A stretch of DNA of 64,000 nucleotides from Streptomyces flavochromogenes (GTDB lineage: Bacteria; Actinomycetota; Actinomycetes; Streptomycetales; Streptomycetaceae). Within the stretch, counting starts at the first letter, position 1, and the number at the start of each line of letters is the position of its first letter. A program made the translations under genes and the position numbers. Below, in pieces: positions 32,852 to 40,734 of the stretch. The stretch spans positions 1 to 64,000 of the forward strand of contig NZ_JNZO01000002.1 of the NCBI RefSeq assembly GCF_000717595.1. Direction: 5' to 3'. The notes under the pieces are model-generated. The model saw only the letters and a program-made list of their open reading frames with translations. It was not told where the DNA came from and ran no database searches.

Positions 32852-33183
32852 AGGCTCCGTAAGGCATCGGCCAACCCCGTCCCGGCGATGTCCGGTTACG
32901 TTCCGTTATGTGGGCTGCTCCGGAGGGGTGCCGGAGACGCAGGTCACGTCCTTGGTGCCCTGCGACGGTCCTCCGAAAAACTACGCAGAGCAGACGTCCG
33001 GCAGCTCGGCGCAGTCGGCCGACGGCCCGAAGCGGATGGCTTTCCGGCGCCCCGGGACAGCGCTCCCCGGCGCGAAGAGGATGGCTTCGCGGCGCCCGGC
33101 CGGCGGCCGGCGCCGGAAAGACCGGATGGTCCGCCGCGCCGGCCTCCACCGCGCGGATCAGCGTCCGCAGCGCCTCCACCGAG
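32852..33183. other. Stretch without a clear gene between desaturase and ABC-F genes
   Basis: 332 bases. One plus-strand frame of 105 codons is open but is Arg-rich with no ribosome binding site. A direct repeat of about 22 bases (AGCGGATGGCTTTCCGGCGC at 33031 and AGAGGATGGCTTCGCGGCGC at 33077) and GC-rich inverted segments are the only structures. I see no supported gene. Confidence 0.5.
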
Positions 33184-34878
33184 TCACCGAATCCTGGGCG
33201 TTGCTCCACCGCCGGAACCGGGTGTGAGCCGGTCCTGCCGAGGGCTCGACGCCGCGCCCCGTACCTCCTCCGCCGTCGTCGGCCGCAGCTCACCGTCGAG
33301 CAGCAGCCAGCGGGTGATCCCCAGCGACTCCAGGAACGTCACGTCGTGGCTCGCCACGATCAGCGCCCCTTCGTACGCGTCGAGGGCCGCCGTCAGCTTC
33401 CGTACCGATGCCATGTCCAGATTGTTCGTCGGCTCGTCCAGCATCAGCAGCTGTGGAGCCGGCTCCGCGAGGAGCAGCGCCGCGAGCGTCGCCCGGAACC
33501 GCTCCCCGCCCGACAGGGTGCCGACAGGCTGATCGGCCCGGGCTCCCCGGAACAGGAACCGTGCCAGCCGCGCCCTGATCGCGTTCCCCGTCGCCGTGGG
33601 CGCGAACCGGGCCACGTTCTCCACCACGCTCAACCCGTCGTCGAGGACATCGAGCCGCTGCGGCAGGAAACGGAGCGGCACCCGCGCCTCTGTCTCGCCC
33701 GAAACCGGCGCGAGCTCCCCGGCGATCGTCCGCAGCAGCGTCGTCTTCCCGGCGCCGTTCCTGCCGACCAGCGCGATCCGCTCCGGACCGCGCAGCTCGA
33801 ACTCGCCGGCCACCCGGGCCCCGTAGCGCAGCTCCAGATTCCGCAGGAACAGCACTTCGCGGCCCGGTGGCACCGAGGTGCGCGGCAGTTCGACGCGGAT
33901 CTCGTCGTCGTCCCGCACCGCCTCCACGGCGGCGTCCAGCCGCTCCCGTGCCTCCGAAAGGCGCTCGGCGTGCAGCGCCTTGTGCTTGCCGGCCGAGACC
34001 TGGGCCTCGCTCCTGCGGTTGTTGGCCACGATCTTCGGAACGACCTTGTTCTCGAAGCTCTTCTGTCCGTACCGCTTCCGGCGGGCCAACTTCATCTGGG
34101 AATCGGCGAGTTCCCGCTTCTGGCGCTGAACGTCCGCCTCGGCGACGCGGACCATCCGCTCCGCCGCGTCCTGTTCGGCGGCGAGCGCGGCCTCGTAGTC
34201 GGAATAGGCGCCGCCGTACCACGCGACGGCGCCGTCCCGCAGATCGGCGATCTGGTCGACCCGCTCCAGGAGTTCACGGTCGTGGCTGACCACGACCAGG
34301 ACTCCGGACCAGTTCTCCACCGCCTCGTACAGCCGTGCGCGCGCGTGCAGATCGAGATTGTTGGTCGGCTCGTCGAGGAGCAGAACATCGGGCCGGGCGA
34401 GCAGCAGCGCGGCGAGGCGCAGCAGCACGGACTCGCCGCCCGAGACCTCGCCGACGGTCCGGTCGAGACCGACGGCGCCGAGCCCGAGCTGGTCGAGGGT
34501 GGCGCGGGCCCGCTCTTCGACGTCCCAGTCGTCGGCGAGGGCGGTGAAGTGCTCCTCGGCGGGGTCGCCCGCCTCGATGGCGTGCAGTGCCGCCCGCTTC
34601 GCGTCGATGCCGAGGATCTCGTCCACGCGCCGGGAGGTGTCCAGAACCAGGTTCTGGGGGAGGTAACCGAGCTCGCCGGTGACCCGGACCGTGCCGGATG
34701 CCGGGGTCAGCTCGCCGGCGATCAGTTTCAGGAGCGTGGACTTCCCGGAGCCGTTGAGCCCGACGAGCCCGGTGCGGCCGGGGCCGACCGTGAGGCGGAA
34801 GTCGTCGACGACCTCGGTGCCGTCGGGCCAGGAGAAGGAGAGCGAGGTACAGGTGATGAACGTGGGGTGATGCGCCAT
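33184..34878 (-). CDS. ABC-F protein, possible antibiotic-resistance ribosome-protection type
   Basis: 564 residues from ATG 34878 with GGGAGG upstream. Two ATPase cassettes: Walker A GLNGSGKSTLL and GRNGAGKTTLL, signatures VSGGESVLLRLAALL and LSGGERFRATLAALL, Walker B LLLLDEPTNNLD and LLMLDEPTNNLD. A charged helical linker (about residues 230-310, QDAAERMVRVAEADVQRQKR and EARERLDAAVEAVRDDD) is the P-site tRNA interaction motif of the ABC-F family. There are no membrane segments. The family includes ribosome-protecting resistance proteins. A short upstream open reading frame fits antibiotic-induced attenuation, but specificity is not readable. Confidence 0.92.
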   Translation of the reverse strand: MAHHPTFITCTSLSFSWPDGTEVVDDFRLTVGPGRTGLVGLNGSGKSTLLKLIAGELTPASGTVRVTGELGYLPQNLVLDTSRRVDEILGIDAKRAALHAIEAGDPAEEHFTALADDWDVEERARATLDQLGLGAVGLDRTVGEVSGGESVLLRLAALLLARPDVLLLDEPTNNLDLHARARLYEAVENWSGVLVVVSHDRELLERVDQIADLRDGAVAWYGGAYSDYEAALAAEQDAAERMVRVAEADVQRQKRELADSQMKLARRKRYGQKSFENKVVPKIVANNRRSEAQVSAGKHKALHAERLSEARERLDAAVEAVRDDDEIRVELPRTSVPPGREVLFLRNLELRYGARVAGEFELRGPERIALVGRNGAGKTTLLRTIAGELAPVSGETEARVPLRFLPQRLDVLDDGLSVVENVARFAPTATGNAIRARLARFLFRGARADQPVGTLSGGERFRATLAALLLAEPAPQLLMLDEPTNNLDMASVRKLTAALDAYEGALIVASHDVTFLESLGITRWLLLDGELRPTTAEEVRGAASSPRQDRLTPGSGGGATPRIR

Positions 34879-35226
34879 GGAGGCCTCCCGGATGCGTGAG
34901 CGCAGACGTGATGTGATGCGACGCGTGGAGACACCGGGGCGCGGGCTGTCTGTCGTCAGAACGGCTCGTACGCCGAGGTCGAGATCGGCACACGCGGCAC
35001 AGGGGGCACGCGCGGCACGGTGTCTCGCAACCTCAGACGAGCAACGTCCTTCTCCGATCGGACGACGACATGGACGTGATGAAACGGTAGGCCGGGGAGC
35101 GGGAGGGGGCAACCGAATTACGGGACCGAGCCGTGGGTGGCCAGGGGACCGGTGCCGGGGTGCCGGTGCAAGGTGGCCCGGGAACAGGTGCCGGGGCGGC
35201 GTCGCCGGGTGGCCCGGAGTCGATCG
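34879..35226. other. Upstream region of the ABC-F gene
   Basis: 348 bases. Apart from the candidate leader peptide at 35033-35071 it holds GTTGCTCGTCTGAG/GTTGCGAGAC repeats next to the peptide stop, CGCGGCAC repeats (34991-35020), and after 35137 degenerate GGTGGCC/GGTGCCGGGG repeats close to the SsgA-like gene. No other gene is supported. Confidence 0.4.
35033..35071 (-). CDS. Possible leader peptide of the ABC-F gene
   Basis: A 12-residue open frame, MSSSDRRRTLLV, ending with TGA 154 bases before the ABC-F start. No strong ribosome binding site precedes it, so a leaderless or weak start is implied. Short peptides in this position regulate many resistance ABC-F and erm genes by ribosome stalling. 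The evidence is positional and tentative. Confidence 0.35.
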   Translation of the reverse strand: MSSSDRRRTLLV

Positions 35227-35643
35227 CTACGGGTGCTCGCGCAGCAGATCCGCCAGATCCTGGTCCCAGTCCAGGTACTGGTGCTCGCGGCCGGCCGGCA
35301 CCAGGTGCTGCGAGCGCTCCAGGAAACGGCGCAGTTCCGATGTCCGGACATGAACCATGGCCACGCCTTCCGGGGCATGGAACTCGACCACCGTGCGGTC
35401 GTACCCGTACGGACGGAGGCGTACGTCCCCGACGCCGGCCGGGCGTTCGACGCCCTGGACGAGCAGCTCACGCGCGAAGGCCCAGGAGACCTCGACGCCC
35501 TCCAGGGTCGCCGGAGGAGGGAACGCCATGCTCACGGCGTACGGGTCCTCGCGGTCGTACCGCAGGGTGGCGGGGACGGTCTCCATCCGCGGAGCGGATG
35601 CGACCAGACGGGCCTGGACGGCCTGCTCGATGACGGCGGACAC
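35227..35643 (-). CDS. SsgA-like sporulation/cell-division regulator
   Basis: 138 residues from GTG 35643, with AAAGGAG seven bases upstream. The SsgA-like (SALP) family pattern is VPATLRYDREDPYAVSMAFPPP, VEVSWAFARELLVQGVERPAGVGDVRLRPYG, VVEFHAPEGVAMVHVRTSELRRFLERSQHLVPAGREHQYLDWDQDLADLL. These actinomycete-only proteins localise to division septa and control septum formation, peptidoglycan or spore maturation. It differs enough from SsgA and SsgB that I do not assign a paralogue letter. It is monocistronic. Confidence 0.93.
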   Translation of the reverse strand: MSAVIEQAVQARLVASAPRMETVPATLRYDREDPYAVSMAFPPPATLEGVEVSWAFARELLVQGVERPAGVGDVRLRPYGYDRTVVEFHAPEGVAMVHVRTSELRRFLERSQHLVPAGREHQYLDWDQDLADLLREHP

Positions 35644-35826
35644 GACCGGCTCCTTTCACGCGGACTTCGGATCCTGTGCGTCTCCCCGACACCAGGGCAC
35701 CTGACACCTGACAAGACGAGCGGAGCGGCCGGAACGTGCACTCCGGATGTGCGTGAGCTGCGTCACGGATGCGCCAAGGACCGCGCACGGCGCCGCGGTG
35801 CACGGATCGCCGCAGGTCAGAACAGG

Positions 35827-36291
35827 TCAGCGCGCTTCGGGTACGTCGTCGTCCGGCTCTGCGCAGGGACCGGAGTGGTCGCAGTACGGCCGGTTTCCGG
35901 AGGCTCCGCAGCCGCAGAGCATGACCCGGGTCTCGTGCCGGTCGCCGTACGCGCCGCTCACGAGCAGGTCCCCGCGCATCACGAGCTGACCGGACGGCGT
36001 CCGGCGGACGGAGGTGGGGGAGTCGGGGTGCTCGACGGAGCCGTCCGCCGGGTGGTACTGCAGCGCCCCGGAGGGGCACCGGCGGACGACCTCCGCCACC
36101 AGACCGGCCTCGGCGGCGTCGGGCAGCACCCACGGACGCCGGGAGAGATCGAAGACCTCGGGCAGCCCGTGCACGCACTCGGCCGCGTGCAGACACCGGC
36201 GCGGCTCGAACGTGACGGTGATGCCCTCGCCCTCGTACTCCTTGAGCTTCGGCGTCTCGTCGGGCGCTCGCTCGCTCGTACGGTCGGTCAT
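35827..36291 (-). CDS. (4Fe-4S)-domain plus CDGSH-type iron-sulfur protein
   Basis: 154 residues from ATG 36291. The N-terminal part has the Fer4_19 pattern (EPRRCLHAAECVHGLPEVFD, then RRCPSGALQY). The C-terminal part is a CDGSH-like zinc-finger segment, LCGCGASGNRPYCDHSG. In the classical motif the fourth ligand is the His of CDGSH, four residues after the last Cys; here that position is Gly and a His sits two residues after it. Cluster binding may therefore be altered. Proteins with this layout are small cytoplasmic electron carriers or sensors of unknown role. Confidence 0.85.
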   Translation of the reverse strand: MTDRTSERAPDETPKLKEYEGEGITVTFEPRRCLHAAECVHGLPEVFDLSRRPWVLPDAAEAGLVAEVVRRCPSGALQYHPADGSVEHPDSPTSVRRTPSGQLVMRGDLLVSGAYGDRHETRVMLCGCGASGNRPYCDHSGPCAEPDDDVPEAR

Positions 36292-36367
36292 GGCACCCAG
36301 CCTAGGAACGCCGGGCGGGGGACGCACCCTGGACGGGGAGGGGCCGGGGGCACTAGCTTCCGGCGCC

Positions 36368-37465
36368 ATGACGTCCATGGGGAACACGAGACGAATGATG
36401 TCGGTGGGACTGATCGGGGCGGCGCTCGCGCTGACCCTGGCCGCGCCCGCGCGAGCCGGGGAGACCCCCACGGCGGCGACCGACAGGAACGCGGCGGGCT
36501 GGGAGCTGACGCCGACCGGTACCGACGCCCGATTCCGCGGGCTCGCGCCCGTCGACCGCAGGACGGCCTGGGCCGCGGGCTCCAAGGGCACGGTGCTGCG
36601 GACCACCGATGGCGGCCGGAGCTGGCGAAACGTCTCGCCGCCGGGGGCGGGCGAGCTGGAGTTCCGTGACGTGGAGGCGTTCGACGCACGCGGGGCCGTC
36701 GTCCTCGCCATCGGAGAGGGCGAGGCCTCGCGCGTGCTGCGTACCGAGGACGGCGGCGCCACCTGGACCGAGTCCTTCCGCAACACCGATCCGCGGGCCT
36801 TCTACGACTGCATGACCTTCTTCGACCGCCGGCACGGACTCGCCATGAGCGACCCGGTCGACGGCAGGTACCGCATCCTCGCCACCCGCGACGGAGGCCG
36901 CTCCTGGCAGGTGCTGCCGAACGCCGGGATGCCGGACGCGCTCCCCGGAGAGGCCGGCTTCGCCGCGAGCGGCCAGTGCCTGGTGTCGGCCGGGCCGCGG
37001 GACGTGTGGCTGGCGACCGGCGGCGGCGCCACCGCGCGCGTGCTCCACTCCTCCGACCGGGGGCTGACCTGGACCGCCACCGTCACGCCGTTCCCGGCGG
37101 GGGACCCGGCCCGTGGCGTCTTCGGCCTCGCCTTCCGCGACCGCGCGCACGGCATCGCCGTCGGCGGCGACTACCGCAAGGACCAGCCGTCCCCGCAGGC
37201 CGGCGCGGTCACCGGGAACGGGGGCCGCACCTGGCGTGCCTCGGCCACGCCGCCGCCCGCGTACCGCTCCGGCGTCGCCTGGCTCCCGCACAGCAGGAAC
37301 GCGGCGCTCGCCGTCGGGCCGACCGGCACGGACCTCACCACCGACGGCGGCCGCACCTGGCGCACGGTCGACACCGGCTCGTACGACACGGTGGACTGCA
37401 CGCCGGACGGCTCCTGCTGGGCGGCGGGCGAAAAGGGCAGGATCGCCCGACTGGACCGCCACTGA
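36368..37465 (+). CDS. Secreted YCF48/BNR-repeat beta-propeller protein
   Basis: 365 residues from ATG 36368. The signal peptide is about residues 1-30 (MSVGLIGAALALTLAAPARAG). Repeated BNR-type units are seen: VLRTTDGGRSWRNVSPP, VLRTEDGGATWTESF, ILATRDGGRSWQVLP, VLHSSDRGLTWTATV, VTGNGGRTWRASAT, LTTDGGRTWRTVDTG, i.e. six or so Asp-box/S-x-D-x-G-x-x-W blades. This is the YCF48/sialidase-like propeller fold; no catalytic residues of a sialidase are evident. It is probably an exported binding or scaffold protein. Its last codons are duplicated in the 25-base repeat directly after the stop. Confidence 0.88.
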   Translation: MTSMGNTRRMMSVGLIGAALALTLAAPARAGETPTAATDRNAAGWELTPTGTDARFRGLAPVDRRTAWAAGSKGTVLRTTDGGRSWRNVSPPGAGELEFRDVEAFDARGAVVLAIGEGEASRVLRTEDGGATWTESFRNTDPRAFYDCMTFFDRRHGLAMSDPVDGRYRILATRDGGRSWQVLPNAGMPDALPGEAGFAASGQCLVSAGPRDVWLATGGGATARVLHSSDRGLTWTATVTPFPAGDPARGVFGLAFRDRAHGIAVGGDYRKDQPSPQAGAVTGNGGRTWRASATPPPAYRSGVAWLPHSRNAALAVGPTGTDLTTDGGRTWRTVDTGSYDTVDCTPDGSCWAAGEKGRIARLDRH

Positions 37466-37514
37466 CCGGAAGGCCTTCAGCCCGCTGGGCCGCCACTGAC
37501 CGGAAGGCCTTCAG
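37456..37514 (+). repeat. 25-base direct duplication at the end of the propeller gene
   Basis: CCGCCACTGACCGGAAGGCC plus TTCAG occurs at 37456-37480 and again at 37490-37514, with 9 bases between. The first copy contains the last codons and the TGA of the propeller gene. Confidence 0.95.
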
Positions 37515-37559
37515 GAGGGGCCGTCAGGCAGGATCACCGGGCCGTCAGGAAGGCCGTGC

Positions 37560-37859
37560 TCAGGAGGGAAGCTGCTCCCGGAACGCCGCGAGCCCCTCGG
37601 CGGTCTTGGTCGCGTAGAACTCCGTGATCCGGTACGCGCAGACGCCCTCGACGCTGAACGGGTCGGCCGCCACGATCTTCTCGATCTCCGCGCGGTCGAC
37701 CCCGGCGGCCAGGATCACACCGCCGTCGCGCGGGTTCTTGCGCCCCGAGGCGACGATGACGCCTGCGGCGTACTGCGCGTCGAGCCACTCGATGTGCGCG
37801 TCGAGCAGCGCGTCCACGCGCTCGACCGGCGCGGTGTAGGTCAATTCCAGAACGAACAT
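37560..37859 (-). CDS. YciI-family protein
   Basis: 99 residues from ATG 37859; an upstream ATG adds a non-conserved tail. The YciI ferredoxin-like fold is seen in VLELTYTAPVERVDALLDAHIEWLDAQYAAGVIVASGRKNPRDGGVILAAGVDRAEIEKIVAADPF. The conserved His-Asp pair of the family (AHIEWLD and ADPF) is present. YciI proteins are small cytoplasmic enzymes or binding proteins, usually of unknown substrate. Monocistronic. Confidence 0.88.
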   Translation of the reverse strand: MFVLELTYTAPVERVDALLDAHIEWLDAQYAAGVIVASGRKNPRDGGVILAAGVDRAEIEKIVAADPFSVEGVCAYRITEFYATKTAEGLAAFREQLPS

Positions 37860-37978
37860 GATCGCCAGGCTACCGGGCGGGCCGCGGACCCCGGTGGACC
37901 GTTCCACCCCCCGGACGGCGCTTTCCGGGGCACGGGGCCGGGAGCCGGCCGGCGGGCGCCCATAGGGTGGCCCGCATC

Positions 37979-38674
37979 ATGACGATCATCGAGATTCCGG
38001 CGGGCTGGCCCGCCGACGAGCCCACCGCCCGGGCCGTCCAGCAGGAGCTGAGCGGACGCCTCGTACGCGACGAGGAGGGGCCGGCGGTCGGCATGGGCCA
38101 CGTCACGGGGCTCGACGTGGCCTACGACGACGAACGCGATCTCGTCGCCGCCGCGGCCGTCGTCCTGGACGCGCGGACCCTGGAGGTGGTGGAGGAGGCC
38201 ACGGCGGTCGGCCGGGTCTCGTTCCGGTACGTCCCCGGTCTGCTCGCCTTCCGGGAGATCCCGACGGTCCTCGCGGCGCTCGACCGCCTGACCGCCGACC
38301 CCGGCCTGCTCGTCTGTGACGGCTACGGCCTCGCCCACCCCCGTCGCTTCGGTCTCGCCAGCCACCTCGGGGTGCTCACGGGCCGGCCGTCGATCGGTGT
38401 CGCGAAGAACCCGTTCACCTTCACCTACGAGCAACCCGGCCCGGAACGCGGCGACTTCGCCCCGCTCCTGGCGGCCGGCGAGGAGGTCGGCCGGGCCCTG
38501 CGCACCCGGGCCCGGGTGAAGCCGGTCTTCGTCTCGGTCGGCCACCGGGTCTCCCTGCCCAACGCCTGCGCCCACACCCTCCACCTCACCCCCCGCTACC
38601 GCATCCCCGAGACGACCCGCCACGCGGACTCCCTGTGCCGCAGCGCGCTGAGGGATGCCCTCGGCGAAGCCTGA
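37979..38674 (+). CDS. nfi: Endonuclease V (deoxyinosine 3'-endonuclease)
   Basis: 231 residues from ATG 37979; a GTG 12 bases upstream is also possible. The motifs of endonuclease V are present: GLDVAYDDERD (catalytic Asp), FRYVPGLLAFREIP (Glu), LLVCDGYGLAHPRRFGLASHLG (second catalytic Asp), and GVAKNPF. The enzyme nicks DNA (and in some species RNA) one base 3' of deoxyinosine, starting repair of deaminated adenine. Length is normal. It diverges from the YciI-like gene upstream. Confidence 0.95.
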   Translation: MTIIEIPAGWPADEPTARAVQQELSGRLVRDEEGPAVGMGHVTGLDVAYDDERDLVAAAAVVLDARTLEVVEEATAVGRVSFRYVPGLLAFREIPTVLAALDRLTADPGLLVCDGYGLAHPRRFGLASHLGVLTGRPSIGVAKNPFTFTYEQPGPERGDFAPLLAAGEEVGRALRTRARVKPVFVSVGHRVSLPNACAHTLHLTPRYRIPETTRHADSLCRSALRDALGEA

Positions 38675-38765
38675 TGCCCGAGGGGCACCTCCCGAGTACG
38701 CCGAACGGCAAGCTGAGTACCTGTACGGATACCGGGTCGTGCGCGGGCCCGGCAGAGTGGGGTGC

Positions 38766-38900
38766 ATGACAACACCCCTTTCCGTTTCGTCGCGTTCCGC
38801 GGGGCGCGGCCCGAACTCGTACCTCGTCGGGGCCGTTCCGGTCGTCCCCGCCCGGGTCCGCGCCATGCCGTACGTTCTCGCCGACGGGGCCTCGGTGTGA
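38766..38900 (+). CDS. Possible short peptide overlapping the VOC gene
   Basis: 44 codons (MTTPLSVSSRSAGRG...ADGASV), whose TGA overlaps the VOC gene GTG start (GTGA). The Ser/Arg/Val-rich composition is not recognisable. The overlap is the only argument for translation; it may be chance. The start codon lacks a good ribosome binding site. Confidence 0.25.
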   Translation: MTTPLSVSSRSAGRGPNSYLVGAVPVVPARVRAMPYVLADGASV

Positions 38901-39268
38901 TCGGGCGTCTGCGGTGCCTCGTTCTCGACTGCCCGGACGCCTGGGAACTCGCCGATTTCTACCGGCAGTTGATCGGCGGTGAGGTGGACAGTCCCGAGGC
39001 CCGGTGGGCCGTCGGCGAGGGGTCCGCCGTGTTGCGTGGTGACGGCGGTCCGGTGCTCGCCTTCCAGAGCGTGGCCGACCACCGGCCGCCCGTCTGGGGT
39101 GCGCCCGAGCAGCAGTTCCATCTCGACGTGCGGGTCGACGACCTCGATGCCGCACACGAGGCCGTCCTCGCGCTCGGGGCCGAGCCGCTCGACGACGGCG
39201 GTGGTGACGCGGCCTGGCGGGTCTACGCCGACCCCGCCGGTCACCCCTTCCGCCTCGTACGGCCCTGA
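38897..39268 (+). CDS. VOC-family (glyoxalase-like) protein
   Basis: 123 residues from GTG 38897. Vicinal-oxygen-chelate fold: LRCLVLDCPDAWELADFYRQLIGGE, then LAFQSVADHRPPVW, QQFHLDVRVDDLDAAHEAVLALGAEPL, and the ending VYADPAGHPFRLVRP. Candidate metal ligands are His in FHLDV and in AGHPF. This matches the Glyoxalase_6-like subgroup. These proteins may be metal-dependent lyases, dioxygenases or drug-binding proteins; substrate unknown. Convergent with the enoyl-reductase-like gene, 24 bases away. Confidence 0.88.
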   Translation: MIGRLRCLVLDCPDAWELADFYRQLIGGEVDSPEARWAVGEGSAVLRGDGGPVLAFQSVADHRPPVWGAPEQQFHLDVRVDDLDAAHEAVLALGAEPLDDGGGDAAWRVYADPAGHPFRLVRP

Positions 39269-39292
39269 CCCCTCCCGTACCGCCCGGGCCGC

Positions 39293-40483
39293 TCAGCCCC
39301 GGTGCGCCACTCGGAAGCGGATGCCCGCCGACCGCAGCCGCCCGATGAGCGCGTCGCCCATCGCCACCGCCGTCGTCACCTGGCCCGACGTCTTCGGCAG
39401 CGGGTCGAAGGCGAGGCTGAGCGCCGACTCGGCGAGCATCTTCGCCGTCTCGTCGTACCCCGGGTCACCGCCCGAGACCTCGGTGAACACCCGGCGTCCG
39501 CCGCCCTCGCCGACGAAACGCACCGAGAACCAGCTGCGGGCCCGCCGCTCGGAGGACGGTCCTTGTCCCGCCTGGTATCGCTCCATCAACCAGGCGCGGA
39601 CCGGGGGAAGTTGGGCCGCGGCCACACTCGCACCGATGGCCGCGGTGCCCCCGAGGGCCATCGGGAGCGTCTTCACGGAGGCGTAGTGCCGGTAGCGGAA
39701 GTCCGGCCCGTACCGGTCCAGGGCCGCCGCCGAACGGGCCACGACCTGCGGATCGAGCGTCGGCAGCGGCAGCGCCCAGGTCCCGGTCTCCCGGCTGAAC
39801 CTCGGTCCGCCCAGCGGCGCGCGCGCCCGGCGCCCGACCAGCCGCGGTTCGTGCAGCCGCCGTTCGTGCGCCGCCCGCAGAATCTCCCGGCCCCGGCCGA
39901 ACGCCGTCAGCGCGGACGCGAAGGTGCCGCCGGAGAACTGCGCCCCTGCCCGGACGAAGCCGTCCACCCGGAGCGGTACGTCCTCCGGGAGCTGCTGGAC
40001 GGTGAAGTACGCGCCCAGGTCGTGCGGGACGGAGTCGAATCCGCAGGCGTGCACGATGCGGGCGCCGGTCTCCCTGGCGCGCGCGTCGTGCCGGACGTAG
40101 GTCAGGTCGACGAACTCGGCCTCGCCGGTCAGGTCCACGTAGTCCGTCCCCGCCTCGGCGCACGCGCCGACGAGCCCGTCGCCGTACCAGACGTAGGGGC
40201 CGACCGTCGTGGCCACCACCCGGGTGGACTCGGCGAGTTCACGCAGCGAGCCGGGGTCGGCGGCGTCCGCGACGACCAGCGGCAGCTCGGCGCAGTGCGG
40301 CCACCGGGCCGCGAGCCGCTCGCGCAGCGCCGTGAGTCCGGCCCGGTTGCGGCCCGCGAGCGCCCAGCGGCACTCCGCGGGCGCGTGCGCGGCCAGATAC
40401 CCGGCGGTGAGTTCGCCGACGAATCCGGTCGCCCCGAAGAGGACCACGTCGTAGGCCCGTCCCGCGTCCGCCCCTGTGTCCAT
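39293..40483 (-). CDS. Saccharopine-dehydrogenase-like / trans-acting enoyl reductase family protein
   Basis: 396 residues from ATG 40483, preceded by AGGG; ATG 40495 is an alternative. The Rossmann start is VVLFGATGFVGELTAGYLA, then RWALAGRNRAGLTALRERL, TTVGPYVWYGDGLVGACAEAGTDYVDLTGEAEF and CGFDSVPHDLGAYF. That combination matches the actinobacterial trans-acting enoyl reductase/saccharopine-dehydrogenase-like proteins. In mycobacteria a relative (Rv2953) reduces a lipid-polyketide intermediate. Whether it acts on lipids here is unknown. No PKS is adjacent. It is divergent from the beta-oxidation operon. Confidence 0.85.
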   Translation of the reverse strand: MDTGADAGRAYDVVLFGATGFVGELTAGYLAAHAPAECRWALAGRNRAGLTALRERLAARWPHCAELPLVVADAADPGSLRELAESTRVVATTVGPYVWYGDGLVGACAEAGTDYVDLTGEAEFVDLTYVRHDARARETGARIVHACGFDSVPHDLGAYFTVQQLPEDVPLRVDGFVRAGAQFSGGTFASALTAFGRGREILRAAHERRLHEPRLVGRRARAPLGGPRFSRETGTWALPLPTLDPQVVARSAAALDRYGPDFRYRHYASVKTLPMALGGTAAIGASVAAAQLPPVRAWLMERYQAGQGPSSERRARSWFSVRFVGEGGGRRVFTEVSGGDPGYDETAKMLAESALSLAFDPLPKTSGQVTTAVAMGDALIGRLRSAGIRFRVAHRG

Positions 40484-40637
40484 ACAGACCCTCATTTCGG
40501 CCGTACCGCGCCGCCGTGCGCGGTTCTCGTCGTCGGCGGAGGATAGCGGGTCCCGCACCGCGTCCCGCCGCCGCCCTACTCCCGAGTACCTGTCCCGGGT
40601 AACCGTCGGTACACCCACCTTCCCGCTCCGGTATCTT

Positions 40638-40653
40638 CCGAGCGCTTGCTCGG
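40638..40653 (+). promoter_or_regulatory. Palindrome upstream of the beta-oxidation operon
   Basis: CCGAGC-GCTT-GCTCGG, perfect 6-base arms, 82 bases before the CaiB-like gene and just upstream of the putative promoter. This GAGCGCTTGCTC type of site is often seen before acyl-CoA dehydrogenase operons under TetR control in actinomycetes (from memory). Confidence 0.5.
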
Positions 40654-40662
40654 CCGGGGGGC

Positions 40663-40717
40663 TTGTGCCGAGTGGAACACGTTCCTAGCATCTCCGGTGT
40701 TACATCATTGGTGTCAC
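40663..40717 (+). promoter_or_regulatory. Possible promoter and direct repeat of the beta-oxidation operon
   Basis: TTGTGC (40663-40668), 17 bases, TAGCAT (40686-40691) form a sigma70-like promoter. Two copies of GGTGT(T/C)AC at 40696 and 40710 lie just after the predicted start of transcription. Confidence 0.45.
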
Positions 40718-40734
40718 ACACGCCTGGGGGCTCG

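Noticed and set aside
32910..33227. 105-codon plus-strand frame before the ABC-F gene
   Set aside because: Arg/Ser-rich, no ribosome binding site, overlaps the end of the ABC-F gene, and no recognisable domain.
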